This document shows, in pieces, positions 27,209-37,997 of a DNA stretch of 64,000 nucleotides. The stretch lies in contig NZ_MUYG01000010.1 in assembly GCF_002155425.1 (NCBI RefSeq), positions 496,001-560,000 of the forward strand. The letters are read 5' to 3'. Within the stretch, counting starts at the first letter, position 1, and each line of letters starts with the position of its first letter. Under the pieces are notes generated by a model, which made no database searches, was not told where the DNA came from, and worked only from the letters and a program-made list of their open reading frames with translations. This DNA is from Erythrobacter donghaensis (GTDB lineage: Bacteria > Pseudomonadota > Alphaproteobacteria > Sphingomonadales > Sphingomonadaceae). Made by a program: the position numbers and the translations under genes.

Positions 27209-28025
27209 TCGCACCGCGGTGCCATTCCGGCGCCAGGGCGGCGCGAAGGGCTTCAAGCAGCGGCGGCAGGGCTTGCGTGAAGGCGTAGGGCGCATTGACG
27301 ATGAACAGGCCCGCACCGTTGTAGATGCCGGGCTGGTCGCTGTCGTAGAGCCAGTGCTCCACGCTCAGGAGCTTCGGAATGCCGGTCTGGCGCAGCTTGT
27401 CTTTCCAGCGCAGGTGCGCGGCGCGGTCTTTGAGCGGATACCAGATGACCGTCACGCCATGCGCCCACTTGCGGTGCGCGGCAGCGAGGGTGGCGGTGAT
27501 GCGGGTGCGCTCGTCGGTCTGCTCGTAGGGCGGATCGACCACCACCAGCCCGCGCGGGGTGCGGGTCGGCAGCATCGCCAGCCACAGCTCGTAGGCGTCG
27601 CGCTGATGCACCGCGGCGGGCGTTCCGCGCATTGCGCCGCGCAGGGCCTGAGCATCCTCGGGATGTTTCTCGTTGAGGATCAGCGTATCCTGCGACCGCA
27701 GCAGCTGTGCCAGAACGCGCGGGCTGCCGGGGTAGAGGCTCGGGCCGGTGCCGATGTCCGCCCCGTCATTCACCGCCAGCACGGCGGCGCGATAGTCATC
27801 GAGCAGCGGGTTATTGTCGGCAAAGACGCGCATCACGCCCTCGGCAGCCTCGCCGGTGCGCGCGGCCTCCTCGCCGAAGAGGTCATAGAGCCCGCAACCG
27901 GCATGAGTGTCGATCAGCGTCAGCGCCGAAGGCTTGAGCTGCAAGGCCCTAATGAGCGCAATCAGCAGGCTGTGCTTGACGACATCGGCGCTGTTGCCGG
28001 CATGGAAGGAATGCCGATAATTCAC
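27183..28025 (-). CDS. rlmJ: 23S rRNA (adenine2030-N6)-methyltransferase
   Basis: RlmJ methylates A2030 of 23S rRNA with SAM. The 280-residue protein starts [17 protein letters not shown] after a GTG, the family's nearly invariant N-terminus. It has the SAM site [14 protein letters not shown] and the catalytic DPPY motif in [19 protein letters not shown] overlap with rluE puts it in one transcript with another 23S rRNA modification gene. It is convergent with arsH. Confidence 0.94.
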   Translation of the reverse strand: MNYRHSFHAGNSADVVKHSLLIALIRALQLKPSALTLIDTHAGCGLYDLFGEEAARTGEAAEGVMRVFADNNPLLDDYRAAVLAVNDGADIGTGPSLYPGSPRVLAQLLRSQDTLILNEKHPEDAQALRGAMRGTPAAVHQRDAYELWLAMLPTRTPRGLVVVDPPYEQTDERTRITATLAAAHRKWAHGVTVIWYPLKDRAAHLRWKDKLRQTGIPKLLSVEHWLYDSDQPGIYNGAGLFIVNAPYAFTQALPPLLEALRAALAPEWHRGAITAEWLRE

Positions 28026-28570
28026 ACGCGGAGTTCCATGAATTGTCCCGGCGCGATCCCGCTGAGGGTCCAGTCGCCGATCGACCAGCGCACCAGCCTC
28101 AGAGTGGGGAGTCCCACCGCCGCCGTCATCCGCCGCACCTGTCGGTTGCGCCCTTCGCGGATGGTGAGTTGCAGCCAGCTGTCGGGCACGGACTTGCGCA
28201 CGCGGATCGGCGGGTCGCGCGGCCACAGGTCGGGCGCGTCGATGCGCTGGGCCTCGGCGGGCAGGGTCATGCCGTCCTTCAACTGCACACCTTGCCGCAG
28301 GCGCTCCAGCGCGTCGTCCTGCGGCTCGCCTTCGACCTGCACCAGATAGGTCTTGGGCAGCTTGAAACGCGGATCGGCTATGCGCGCCTGCAAGCGCCCG
28401 TCATCGGTGAGCAGCAGCAGGCCCTCGCTGTCCCGGTCGAGCCTCCCGGCGGGATAGACCCCCTTCGCCGCGATGAAATCCGACAGGGTCGCGCGCACCG
28501 TCGGCGATCCGCGATCGGTGAATTGCGACAGCACGCCGAAGGGTTTGTTGAACAGAAGCAGCCGGGCCAT
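28022..28570 (-). CDS. rluE: RsuA/RluE-family rRNA pseudouridine synthase
   Basis: The 182-residue enzyme lacks the N-terminal S4 domain and begins directly with [16 protein letters not shown], as RluE does. The catalytic Asp is in [15 protein letters not shown]; later motifs are KTYLVQVEG and [16 protein letters not shown]. RluE makes pseudouridine 2457 in 23S rRNA in E. coli; the assignment within the RsuA/RluB/E/F group rests on length and N-terminus. It is co-transcribed with rlmJ and lies downstream of tRNA-Gln on the same strand. Confidence 0.9.
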   Translation of the reverse strand: MARLLLFNKPFGVLSQFTDRGSPTVRATLSDFIAAKGVYPAGRLDRDSEGLLLLTDDGRLQARIADPRFKLPKTYLVQVEGEPQDDALERLRQGVQLKDGMTLPAEAQRIDAPDLWPRDPPIRVRKSVPDSWLQLTIREGRNRQVRRMTAAVGLPTLRLVRWSIGDWTLSGIAPGQFMELRV

Positions 28571-28638
28571 GGTCGGCTCTTATCGCGGGAATGAGGGGAT
28601 GTCTTCAGGCCCCGCGCGGTCCGGATGGCAGGAAGAAC

Positions 28639-28713
28639 TGGCTGGGGCGGAAGGATTCGAACCTTCGCATGGCGGTACCAAAAACCGCTGCCTTACCGCT
28701 TGGCTACGCCCCA
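28639..28713 (-). tRNA. tRNA-Gln (anticodon TTG)
   Basis: The minus strand reads TGGGGCGTAGCCAAGCGG at the 5' end. It has an acceptor stem TGGGGCG/CGCCCCA, anticodon stem GCGGT/ACCGC with loop TTTTGGT (anticodon TTG), T-arm GAAGGTTCGAATCCTTC and an encoded CCA. All four arms fold, so the call is firm. Confidence 0.97.
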
Positions 28714-28726
28714 GCAAGAGCCGCGC

Positions 28727-28754
28727 TCTATAGCGGCTCAAACCCTGTTGTGAA
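28727..28754 (-). promoter_or_regulatory. Promoter of tRNA-Gln
   Basis: On the minus strand TTCACA (-35) is separated by 16 bases from TATAGA (-10), and the tRNA 5' end is 13 bases downstream of the -10. A 7-bp inverted repeat, GAGCCGC/GCGGCTC, spans the -10 region. Confidence 0.6.
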
Positions 28755-28785
28755 GGGGGCTAAAACACCTGTTCGCCCCCTTTTT
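28753..28785 (+). terminator. T-tailed hairpin between tRNA-Gln and the GST gene
   Basis: AAGGGGGC and GCCCCCTT form an 8-bp stem with a 14-base loop, followed by TTT on the plus strand. Plus-strand genes are not close upstream, so it may instead act on the GST transcript arriving from the minus side, where the tail is poorer in T. Confidence 0.45.
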
Positions 28786-28796
28786 CGCACCGGCGT

Positions 28797-29657
28797 CTAG
28801 TCGAGCCGCTTGCCTTCGAAGTCGGCGGGCGAGTGGCGTTCCTTCAGCTGGGTGTCATCATCGCCCCACACCTTGTTGACGATCCGCCCGCGCTTGACGG
28901 CGGGCCGCGCGGCGATTTCTTTCACCCAGCGGCCGACATGCTCATATTCGTCGATGCTGAGGAAGGTCTTGGCGTCGTTATAGATCGTGCCGGTGGTGAA
29001 GGGCGCGAGCCAGGGGAAGTTGGCGATGTCGGCGAGGGTGTATTCGTCGCCCGCGAGGAACCGGCTTGTCGCAAGGCGCTGGTTGGCGACATCGAAGATG
29101 CGCTTGGTTTCCATCGCGTAGCGGTTGATCGGATATTCGTATTTCTCAGGCGCATAGGCGTAGAAATGGCCAAAGCCGCCGCCGATGAAGGGGCCGCTCG
29201 CCACTTGCCAGAACACCCAGCTCAGCACTTCGGCGCGCGCGGCGGGGGCGGTGGGGAGGAACATCCCGAACTTTTCGGCCAGGTGGACGAGGATCGCGCC
29301 GCTTTCGAACACGCGGAAGGGCTGGGCCGGATCGCTCTTGTCGAGCAGGGCCGGAATCTTGGAATTGGGATTCACGCCGACAAAGCCGCTGGTGAACTGT
29401 TCGCCATCGCCGATGTTGATCGTCCAGGCGTCATATTCTGCCCCGGTGTGCCCGGCTTCGACCAGTTCTTCGAGCATCACGCTCGCCTTCACCCCGTTGG
29501 GTGTAGCAAGCGAATAGAGCTGGAAGGGGTTGTCGCCCTCGGGCAGCGCCTTGTCCTCGCGCGCGCCGGCGGTGGGCCGGTTGATCGAGGCGAATCGCCC
29601 GCCCGAGACGGTGTCGGCGCTCCAGACGGCGGGCGGGGTGTAGGTGGGATCGGCCAT
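28797..29657 (-). CDS. yghU: Glutathione S-transferase family protein, YghU type
   Basis: The 286-residue protein matches the YghU/Nu-class group, glutathione-dependent disulfide-bond reductases. Landmarks are the extended N-terminus (YTPPAVWSADTVSGGRFASINRPTAG), thioredoxin-like domain motifs LYSLATPNGVKASVMLEEL, NPNSKIPALLD and FESGAILVHLAEKFG, and a C-terminal helical domain ending KRGRIVNKVWGDDDTQLKERH. It has ATG with GAGGAG upstream. Related enzymes help against peroxides and electrophiles; there is no operon partner. Confidence 0.93.
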   Translation of the reverse strand: MADPTYTPPAVWSADTVSGGRFASINRPTAGAREDKALPEGDNPFQLYSLATPNGVKASVMLEELVEAGHTGAEYDAWTINIGDGEQFTSGFVGVNPNSKIPALLDKSDPAQPFRVFESGAILVHLAEKFGMFLPTAPAARAEVLSWVFWQVASGPFIGGGFGHFYAYAPEKYEYPINRYAMETKRIFDVANQRLATSRFLAGDEYTLADIANFPWLAPFTTGTIYNDAKTFLSIDEYEHVGRWVKEIAARPAVKRGRIVNKVWGDDDTQLKERHSPADFEGKRLD

Positions 29658-29773
29658 GCGATGTAACTCCTCTGGGCGCGGCGCAAACCCGCGCGTTCTT
29701 GTGTCCTAGCTGGCGTGCGGCGGGGCGCGGTGCAAGGTGGAACATTGCCGCCCCAGTCCGCTTTTGCTTGGCC

Positions 29774-30793
29774 ATGGAAAAGCTGATCTATGTCGATGAC
29801 GATCTTCCCGGCATCACCCGCCGCCGCGCGGGCAAGGGCTGGGCCTATTACGATCCCTCGGGCGTGCTGATCCGCGATGCCAGGGAAAAGCGCCGCCTCA
29901 ACGCGATCGCGCTGCCCCCGGCCTATTCCGATGCGTGGTTCTGCCCCGCGCCCAACGGCCATATCCTTGCGACCGGCTATGACGACGCGGGGCGCAAGCA
30001 ATATCGTTACCACCCCGATTTCCGAGCCCAGCGCGAGAGCGCAAAATACGATTCCTGCGTTGCCTTCGCCAAGCGGCTGCCGCTGATGCGCAAGCGGGTG
30101 GAGGAGGATCTGGCCGCGCGCGGGGTCGCCCGCGAAACCGCGCTAGCCGCGGTGGTGCGCCTGCTCGATCTGTCCGCGATCCGCATCGGCAACGAGCAAT
30201 ATGCGAAGAGCAACGACAGCTATGGCGCGACCACGCTGCGCGCCGACCACGCCGAAGTCGGCAGGCGGCGGCTGGTGCTGCACTTCACCGCCAAGGGCGG
30301 CAAGGACCGCGAGGTCGAAGTCGAGGATGCCGGTCTGGCCGCAGCGGTGCGCCGGATGGAGAGCCTTGAGGAGGAAGGCGAGGATCACCTGTTCCGCTAC
30401 GAGGACGAGGACGGCGACGTCTGTCCCGTCACCTCGGCCGACGTCAACGCCTATCTTCGCGAGGTGATGGGGGAGGATTTCTCCGCCAAGCATTTCCGCA
30501 CCTTTCACGCCAGCAGCCTCGCTTTCGAGCGGCTGGCCTCAGGGCGCGGGGTGGTGAAGATCGGCGAGATGCTCGAACACGTTGCCGATCGGCTCGGCAA
30601 CACGCCTGCGATTGCACGCAAGTCCTATGTGCATCCGGCGGTGATCGCGCGGGTCGAGGGGCAGGAGGAATGGCGCAAGGGGTTGAAACTGCCGCGCCAG
30701 ACCCGCTGGCTGACCCGGGCTGAGCGCGGGCTGATCGCCTTTCTCGAGGAATGCGGCACGGCGAGCGACTATCTCAACGCTGACGCAGCCTAG
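29774..30793 (+). CDS. DNA topoisomerase IB (poxvirus-like)
   Basis: The 339-residue type IB topoisomerase relaxes supercoils through a 3'-phosphotyrosine. Catalytic elements are Arg in LSAIRIGNEQYAKSNDSYG, Lys in FTAKGGKDREVEV, Arg in SAKHFRTFHASSLA and the nucleophile Tyr in IARKSYVHPAVI. Bacterial members of this viral-like family are common in alphaproteobacteria. The ATG chosen gives the usual short N-terminal domain (EKLIYVDDDLPGITRRRAG). It is divergent from the GST gene. Confidence 0.95.
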   Translation: MEKLIYVDDDLPGITRRRAGKGWAYYDPSGVLIRDAREKRRLNAIALPPAYSDAWFCPAPNGHILATGYDDAGRKQYRYHPDFRAQRESAKYDSCVAFAKRLPLMRKRVEEDLAARGVARETALAAVVRLLDLSAIRIGNEQYAKSNDSYGATTLRADHAEVGRRRLVLHFTAKGGKDREVEVEDAGLAAAVRRMESLEEEGEDHLFRYEDEDGDVCPVTSADVNAYLREVMGEDFSAKHFRTFHASSLAFERLASGRGVVKIGEMLEHVADRLGNTPAIARKSYVHPAVIARVEGQEEWRKGLKLPRQTRWLTRAERGLIAFLEECGTASDYLNADAA

Positions 30794-30845
30794 GCAGCGC
30801 GCGCAAGCCGCGTTACAGCCGCGCCAGCGAAAGGACTGCACGCGG

Positions 30846-32923
<2,078 letters not shown>

Positions 32924-32924
<1 letters not shown>

Positions 32925-33826
32925 TGCCCAAAAGCCTGCCTCTCTCGGCGCTGGGCATCATGCTGTTCTGCAATGTTGCCTGGGCGATGAATGTCGTGGT
33001 CTCCAAGATCGCGGTGACGACGCTCGGCCTGCCGCCGCTGTTCTACACCGTGCTGCGCTCCGCGACGGTGCTGGCGGTGCTGTTTCCTCTGCTGCTGCGC
33101 CAGAAGCCCGACCGGCTGGGACTGGTGCTGCTGATCGGCTTTGCCATCACGGGCGGCAGTTTCGGGCTGCAATTCATCGGGTTGCAGACCGCCACACCAT
33201 CAGCCGTGGGGATCGTCAATCTTGCCGGTGCGCCGCTCACCGTGCTGTTCGCAATCATCTTCCTAGGCGAGGAGGTGCGCTGGCGGCGCGGGCTGGGGAT
33301 GGCGCTGGCGCTGGGCGGCGTGGGCCTCGCGATCGGCGCGCCGTCCGATGCGGGCGATCCGGTGGGGCTGGGATTTGCCTTTGCGGGCGTGTTGATCGGG
33401 GCCTTCGCCTCGGTCTTCGTCAAGCGGCTGGATATCGGCGCGGTGAGTTTGCAGGCGTGGGCGGGGCTCGCCTCGCTCGGCGTGATGCTGCCGGGGACGC
33501 TGATGCTGGAGAGCGGCCAGATCGCTGCAGTCGCCGCCGCGCCGCTGGCGGTGGCGGCTTGCGTGCTGTTTGCGGGCGTCGTCGTATCGGTCGGCGCGCA
33601 TTCGGCTTATTTCCGGCTGTTTCAGGCGCATGACGCCAACCTGATCGTGCCGCTGACGCTGCTGACCCCGCTGCTCACCATCGCTTTCGGCACATGGCTG
33701 ACCGGCGATACCATCGGCTGGCCGCTGATCATCGGCGGCACCATGGCGCTGATCGGCGTGACGATCATCGTGATCCGCCCGAGCCGCACCATCCCCAAAC
33801 CGCAGCTCACGCAGCCGGACCTCTAG
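32924..33826 (+). CDS. DMT-family (EamA) transporter
   Basis: The 300-residue membrane protein contains two EamA repeats, ten helices in all (first helix LGIMLFCNVAWAMNVVVSKIA; repeat junctions LGEEVRWRRGLGMALALGG and TGDTIGWPLIIGGTMALIG). Such proteins export amino acids or other small metabolites; the substrate is unknown. It is coupled to nadE by a TGATG overlap. Confidence 0.9.
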
Positions 33827-33873
33827 GCCGAGGAGCGGGAAGCGGACCATGACATGAAGCGGGAGAGCCACTG

Positions 33874-34644
33874 ATGCTGGATTATGCCACCTATCCCAGC
33901 CTCGCCGGGCGGCGGGTGTTCATCACCGGCGGCGCGACCGGGATCGGCGCGGCGATGGTCGCCGCCTTCAGCGAACAAGGGGCTTTCGTCGGCCATTGCG
34001 ATCTCGCCGAGGATGCCGCCGCAGTGCTGGCCGATGGGCTGACGGAGGCCGGCCACGCCCGCCCATGGTTCGCCCGCGTCGATGTGACCGACACCCCCGC
34101 GCTCCAGCAGGCGATCGGCAATTTCGCTGCCGCCGCAGGCGGGCTCGATGTGCTGGTCAACAATGTCGCCAACGACAGCCGCCACGATCCGCTCGCCACC
34201 ACCGAGGCGAGCTGGCGGCAATGCATGGCAGTGAACCTCGACTGCGCCTTCTTCGCCTCGCAGACGGCCATCGCCCTGATGCGCGAAGGCGGGAAGGGCG
34301 GGGCGATCGTCAACTTCTCCTCGATCAACGCGGTGCTCGGGCCGGAGGGGATGCCGGGCTACGTCACCGCTAAGGCCGGGCTGCTCGGCATGACCAAGGC
34401 GCTCGCCCGGCAATATGGCCCCGACGGAATCCGGGTGAACGCGATCCTGCCCGGCTGGGTCGTCACTCAGCGCCAGCTCGACCTATGGCTGACGCCCGAG
34501 GCCGAGGCGGAGTGGATGGAGCAGGTGTGCCTCAAGCAGCGCATCGAACCGCGCGATGCGGCCAATCTGGCGCTTTTCCTTGCCGCCGACGACAGCCGGA
34601 TGATCACCAACCAGCACTTTGTCATCGACGGCGGGCGCGTCTAA
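33874..34644 (+). CDS. SDR-family sugar 1-dehydrogenase (xylose/galactose dehydrogenase-like)
   Basis: This 256-residue short-chain dehydrogenase has the cofactor motif FITGGATGIGAA, catalytic Ser in VNFSSINAVLG and the YxxxK pair in GYVTAKAGLLG. Its start (YPSLAGRRVFITGG), NNVANDSRHD, the RQLDLWLTPEAEAEWMEQVCLKQRI segment and the end HFVIDGGRV follow Caulobacter D-xylose dehydrogenase (XylB) and related D-galactose dehydrogenases. With the aldolase and kinase next to it, oxidation of an aldose to an aldonolactone is the likely role. The specific sugar is not certain. Confidence 0.85.
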   Translation: MLDYATYPSLAGRRVFITGGATGIGAAMVAAFSEQGAFVGHCDLAEDAAAVLADGLTEAGHARPWFARVDVTDTPALQQAIGNFAAAAGGLDVLVNNVANDSRHDPLATTEASWRQCMAVNLDCAFFASQTAIALMREGGKGGAIVNFSSINAVLGPEGMPGYVTAKAGLLGMTKALARQYGPDGIRVNAILPGWVVTQRQLDLWLTPEAEAEWMEQVCLKQRIEPRDAANLALFLAADDSRMITNQHFVIDGGRV

Positions 34645-35267
34645 CCCCCGCGCGCGGCCTTGAAGGCGGAGACGATCGCGCGCGCATCGGCGGCGATGTC
34701 GCCGAGCGGCTTGCCCGGCTTGAACAGCGATCCGCCGATCCCGAAGCCGGTCACCCCGGCGGCGAGCCAGTCGCCCATGTTCCCCGCATTGATCCCGCCC
34801 ACGGCATAGATCGGCGTGGCGGGGGGCAGCACCGCGCGCACCGCCGTGATGATGGCAGGCGTGACCATTTCGGCAGGGAATATCTTGAGCCCGCTTGCGC
34901 CGGCTCCCAGCGCGGCGAACATCTCGGTCGGCGTCAGCACCCCCGGCAGGCTGACCATGCTGCGCCCGACGGTGCGGCGGATCACCGCGGGGTTGCCATT
35001 GGGCGAGACCACGAGGCCTGCGCCCACGTCCGCCAGCGCATCGACCTCGGCCTCGGTCAGCACCGTGCCCGCGCCGATCAGCGCGCGGCTGCCGAAGGCT
35101 TCGACCAGCGCGGCGATGCTGGTGAGCGGATCGGGGGAATTGAGCGGCACTTCGATGATGTCGAACCCGGCTTCGACCAGCACCTCGCCCACGGCCACCG
35201 CGCGCTCGGGCTCCAGCCCGCGCAGGATCGCCACCAGCGGCAGCCTGCCTTCGATCCTGTGTGTCAT
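34641..35267 (-). CDS. dgoA: 2-dehydro-3-deoxy-6-phosphogalactonate aldolase
   Basis: The 208-residue class I aldolase of the KDPG/KDPGal group cleaves 2-keto-3-deoxy-6-phosphogalactonate to pyruvate and glyceraldehyde 3-phosphate. The N-terminal LPLVAILRGLEPERAV, the active-site Glu in IIEVPLNSPDP, LIGAGTV and the Schiff-base Lys in ASGLKIFPAEM resemble E. coli DgoA more than Eda. AAGGAG precedes ATG. It is convergent with the dehydrogenase gene (4-base overlap) and divergent from the kinase. A KDPG (Entner-Doudoroff) role cannot be excluded. Confidence 0.9.
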   Translation of the reverse strand: MTHRIEGRLPLVAILRGLEPERAVAVGEVLVEAGFDIIEVPLNSPDPLTSIAALVEAFGSRALIGAGTVLTEAEVDALADVGAGLVVSPNGNPAVIRRTVGRSMVSLPGVLTPTEMFAALGAGASGLKIFPAEMVTPAIITAVRAVLPPATPIYAVGGINAGNMGDWLAAGVTGFGIGGSLFKPGKPLGDIAADARAIVSAFKAARGG

Positions 35268-35361
35268 GCTCCGCTCCTTGCCGCCCGCAATTGTGCAATC
35301 GCACCGGGAATGCAACAAGCGCGGGCGTGAGACTTTCAGCCGCCGAGGAATTGCGACCGTC

Positions 35362-36396
35362 ATGAACCCTGTCCCCACACCGCGCCCGGGCCGGGTGGTC
35401 TGCTTCGGCGAAATCCTGCTGCGGCTTGCCGCGCCTGCGGGCGAGTTGCTGCTGCAACACCCGCGGCTCGAACCCAGCTTCGCCGGGGCCGAGGCCAATG
35501 TCGCGGTGGCGCTGGCAGGCTTCGGGCATGAGGCGACATTGGTGAGCGCACTGCCCGACAATCCGCTGGGCGCCGCTGCGCGCCATACCCTGCGCGGGAT
35601 GGGGGTGCCGCTTGAGGCGGAGGCGGTGGCGGGGAGGCGTCTGGGCCTCTACTTCCTCCAGCCCGGGGCGATGGCACGGCCTGCCAGCGTCACCTACGAC
35701 CGCGCCGGATCGGCCTTCGCCCTGCATGACCCCGCGCGCTATGATTGGCCTTCGTTGCTCGCTGGGGCGGATTGGCTGTTCGTGGGCGGAATCACCGCCG
35801 CGCTCGGCGATGCGGCGCTCACCGCGCTGCGCGAAGCGATGGCGGCGGCGCAGGCGGCGGGGGTGAGGATCGCCTTCGACACCAATTTCCGTCCAAGCCT
35901 GTGGCAAGGCCGCGAGGCCGAGGCTGCCGCGATCCTGCGCGACCTGTGTGCGGAAGCAGATCTGGTCTTCGCCGGTCGCCGTGCCGCGGCGATGATGGTG
36001 GGCGGGGACTACGGCGCGGGCGATCCGGACGCGGGCTTTCACGCCGCCGCACAGGCGCTCTTCGCGCTCTCGCCGCGCATCCGCCACGTCGCCGCCACCC
36101 GCCGCGAGGTTGCTTCGACCGAGCGGCAGAACCTCACCGGCCTCATCGCCCACCGCGAAGGCGTATCGGTCAGCGAGACCATCGCGCTGGAGCAGATCGT
36201 CGACCGCGTCGGCACCGGGGACGCCTTTGCCGCCGGGATCGTGCATGGCCTCATAACCGGCATGCCGCGCACGGAGACGATCGGTTTTGCCACCGCCTGC
36301 GCGCAATGGGCGCATTCGGTGCCGGGCGATTTTCTGCGCGCCTCGCTCGCCGATATCGCCTCGATGGGGGCAGGGGCGGCGGATGTGCGGCGCTAG
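35362..36396 (+). CDS. kdgK: 2-keto-3-deoxy-sugar-acid kinase (PfkB family)
   Basis: The 344-residue PfkB-type kinase has an N-terminal sugar-binding motif (FGEILLRLAAPAGELLLQ, FAGAEANVAVALAGFG), FDTNFRPSLW typical of 2-keto-3-deoxygluconate kinases and the catalytic Asp in DRVGTGDAFAAGIVHGL. It should phosphorylate 2-keto-3-deoxy-gluconate or -galactonate to feed the adjacent aldolase. The ~95-base divergent region toward the aldolase gene contains GTGCAATCGCAC, a weak inverted repeat that may be regulatory. Its end overlaps the convergent ATPase gene by 4 bases. Confidence 0.9.
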   Translation: MNPVPTPRPGRVVCFGEILLRLAAPAGELLLQHPRLEPSFAGAEANVAVALAGFGHEATLVSALPDNPLGAAARHTLRGMGVPLEAEAVAGRRLGLYFLQPGAMARPASVTYDRAGSAFALHDPARYDWPSLLAGADWLFVGGITAALGDAALTALREAMAAAQAAGVRIAFDTNFRPSLWQGREAEAAAILRDLCAEADLVFAGRRAAAMMVGGDYGAGDPDAGFHAAAQALFALSPRIRHVAATRREVASTERQNLTGLIAHREGVSVSETIALEQIVDRVGTGDAFAAGIVHGLITGMPRTETIGFATACAQWAHSVPGDFLRASLADIASMGAGAADVRR

Positions 36397-37913
36397 GCCG
36401 CCTTGCTTGCTGCGCCCGTCGTTTCCGGGCCGATCACGCCCGGCACGGCGATAACCCGCTCCCCGCCAAATTCCTCGCGCACCACCACCAGCCCGCAGCG
36501 TTCGAGATGGTCGAGCAACCGGCGGATGCGGCTGGGCGAGGCGCTGCCGTAGAGCCTCCCCAACTCCTCCTCGTCCGGCATGGGTTCGCCCAGCACCTCG
36601 GCCACCGCGAGCGCGAGGTAGGGGGCGAGCACATCGTCCTCCACGCCTGCGATGATCGCCTCGATCCGTGCGCGGTCTGCGCCTTCGAGCCGGGCCAGAC
36701 CGCCGGTCTCGCAGGCGAACACGCGGCGGAAGCGGGCAAGGTCGACATGCGCGCTGGCGATGCCCTGCTGGCGGCAACGGATCGCGAAATCGCGGAACAG
36801 GGAGGTGGCCGGGCGGAAGGTTGCGCCTTCGCTCAGGGCGAGGTCGCGCACCACGCTTTCGACCGTCCCCGAAGGTGCCGGGGACGGGGGAGGTGCCGGA
36901 GCGGACGGACGCACTGTCGGCGCTTCGCTCTCGACCTCGGCCTCGGTGGCAGGCGGCGCGGCGGGAAGCGGCGGGGCGGGTGGCAGCGCCGCATCGAGAT
37001 CGACCGCAGGCCGTGCCGGGGGCTGGTAGCGTTTCACCGCGGGATCGCTCGCCGCTTCGGCGAGGCGGTCGGTCAGCAGCGCCTCCATTTGCTCCCCATC
37101 GGCTTCGGGCAGGGGCAGCAGTGCGCTTCCGCCACCGCGTCCGCCGGTCTTCACCGGGCCGACATGGACCGCGACCGGCTTGCGGCTGATCGCCGGGCCG
37201 AGGCCGAGGAACTGCCCGCGCTGGAGATCGCGGATACGCTCGGCCTGGCGGCGGTCCATGCCGAGAAGGTCGGCGGCGCGCTGCATGTCGATGTCGAGAA
37301 AGGTGCGCCCCATCAGGAAGTTGCTGGCCTCGGCCGCGACGTTCTTGGCCAGCTTGGCGAGGCGCTGGGTGGCGACGATCCCGGCGAGGCCGCGCTTGCG
37401 CCCGCGGCACATCAGGTTCGTCATCGCCGCAAGCGTCAACCGGCGCGTCTCGTCGCTCATCTCGCCCGCGGCGGCTGGGGCGAACATCTGTGCCTCGTCG
37501 ACCACCACCAGCGCGGGATACCAGTGTTCGCGCGGGGCATCGAACAGCGCGGTGAGGAACAGCGCGGCGCAGCGAATCTGCTGCTCGACCTCAAGCTCGT
37601 CCAGCGCCAGCACCACCGAGGCGCGGTGCTGGCGGACGCGCGCGGCGAGCGCCTCAATCTCGCGCGCCGAGTAGGCCGCGCCGTCGATCACCACATGGCC
37701 AAAGGCATCGGCGAGGGTGACGAAATCGCCCTCCGGATCGATCACCACCTGCTGCACCTGCCCGGCGCATTCCTCGAGCAGGCGGCGCAGCAGGTGCGAC
37801 TTGCCCGAGCCCGAATTGCCCTGCACTAGCAGACGCGTGGCGAGCAGCTCCTCAAGGTCGATGGCGACCCGGTGCCGCGCGGCGTCTTGCCCGATGTCGA
37901 TCAGCGTGCTCAC
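36393..37913 (-). CDS. HerA/FtsK-like DUF87 ATPase with C-terminal winged-helix tail
   Basis: This is a 506-residue P-loop ATPase. The start GTG gives TLIDIGQDAARHRVAIDLEE; Walker A is VQGNSGSGKSHLL and Walker B VVVDEAQMFAPAA. Downstream come a sensor region IVATQRLAKLAKNVAAEASN and NFLMGRTFLDIDMQRAADLL. A Pro/Ala-rich linker (residues ~315-365) separates it from a C-terminal helical domain that ends in a winged-helix-like segment (SRIRRLLDHLERCGLVVVR). HerA relatives move DNA, but in this single-gene setting (no NurA, no Sir2) the role is unknown. Confidence 0.8.
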   Translation of the reverse strand: MSTLIDIGQDAARHRVAIDLEELLATRLLVQGNSGSGKSHLLRRLLEECAGQVQQVVIDPEGDFVTLADAFGHVVIDGAAYSAREIEALAARVRQHRASVVLALDELEVEQQIRCAALFLTALFDAPREHWYPALVVVDEAQMFAPAAAGEMSDETRRLTLAAMTNLMCRGRKRGLAGIVATQRLAKLAKNVAAEASNFLMGRTFLDIDMQRAADLLGMDRRQAERIRDLQRGQFLGLGPAISRKPVAVHVGPVKTGGRGGGSALLPLPEADGEQMEALLTDRLAEAASDPAVKRYQPPARPAVDLDAALPPAPPLPAAPPATEAEVESEAPTVRPSAPAPPPSPAPSGTVESVVRDLALSEGATFRPATSLFRDFAIRCRQQGIASAHVDLARFRRVFACETGGLARLEGADRARIEAIIAGVEDDVLAPYLALAVAEVLGEPMPDEEELGRLYGSASPSRIRRLLDHLERCGLVVVREEFGGERVIAVPGVIGPETTGAASKAA

Positions 37914-37997
37914 AGGCTCGGGCTTAGGCAGGTGGGCGGCTGGTGGCAAAGGCAGGAGGGCGAGTTTTCCAGCGTTGCGAACCCTTTCGCGGGTCCG

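Noticed and set aside
28473..28800. Two plus-strand frames across tRNA-Gln with typical phrases such as AEGFEPSHGGTKNR
   Set aside because: These are the well-known artefact of reading the antisense of a tRNA; the tRNA fold is complete and no ribosome site is present.
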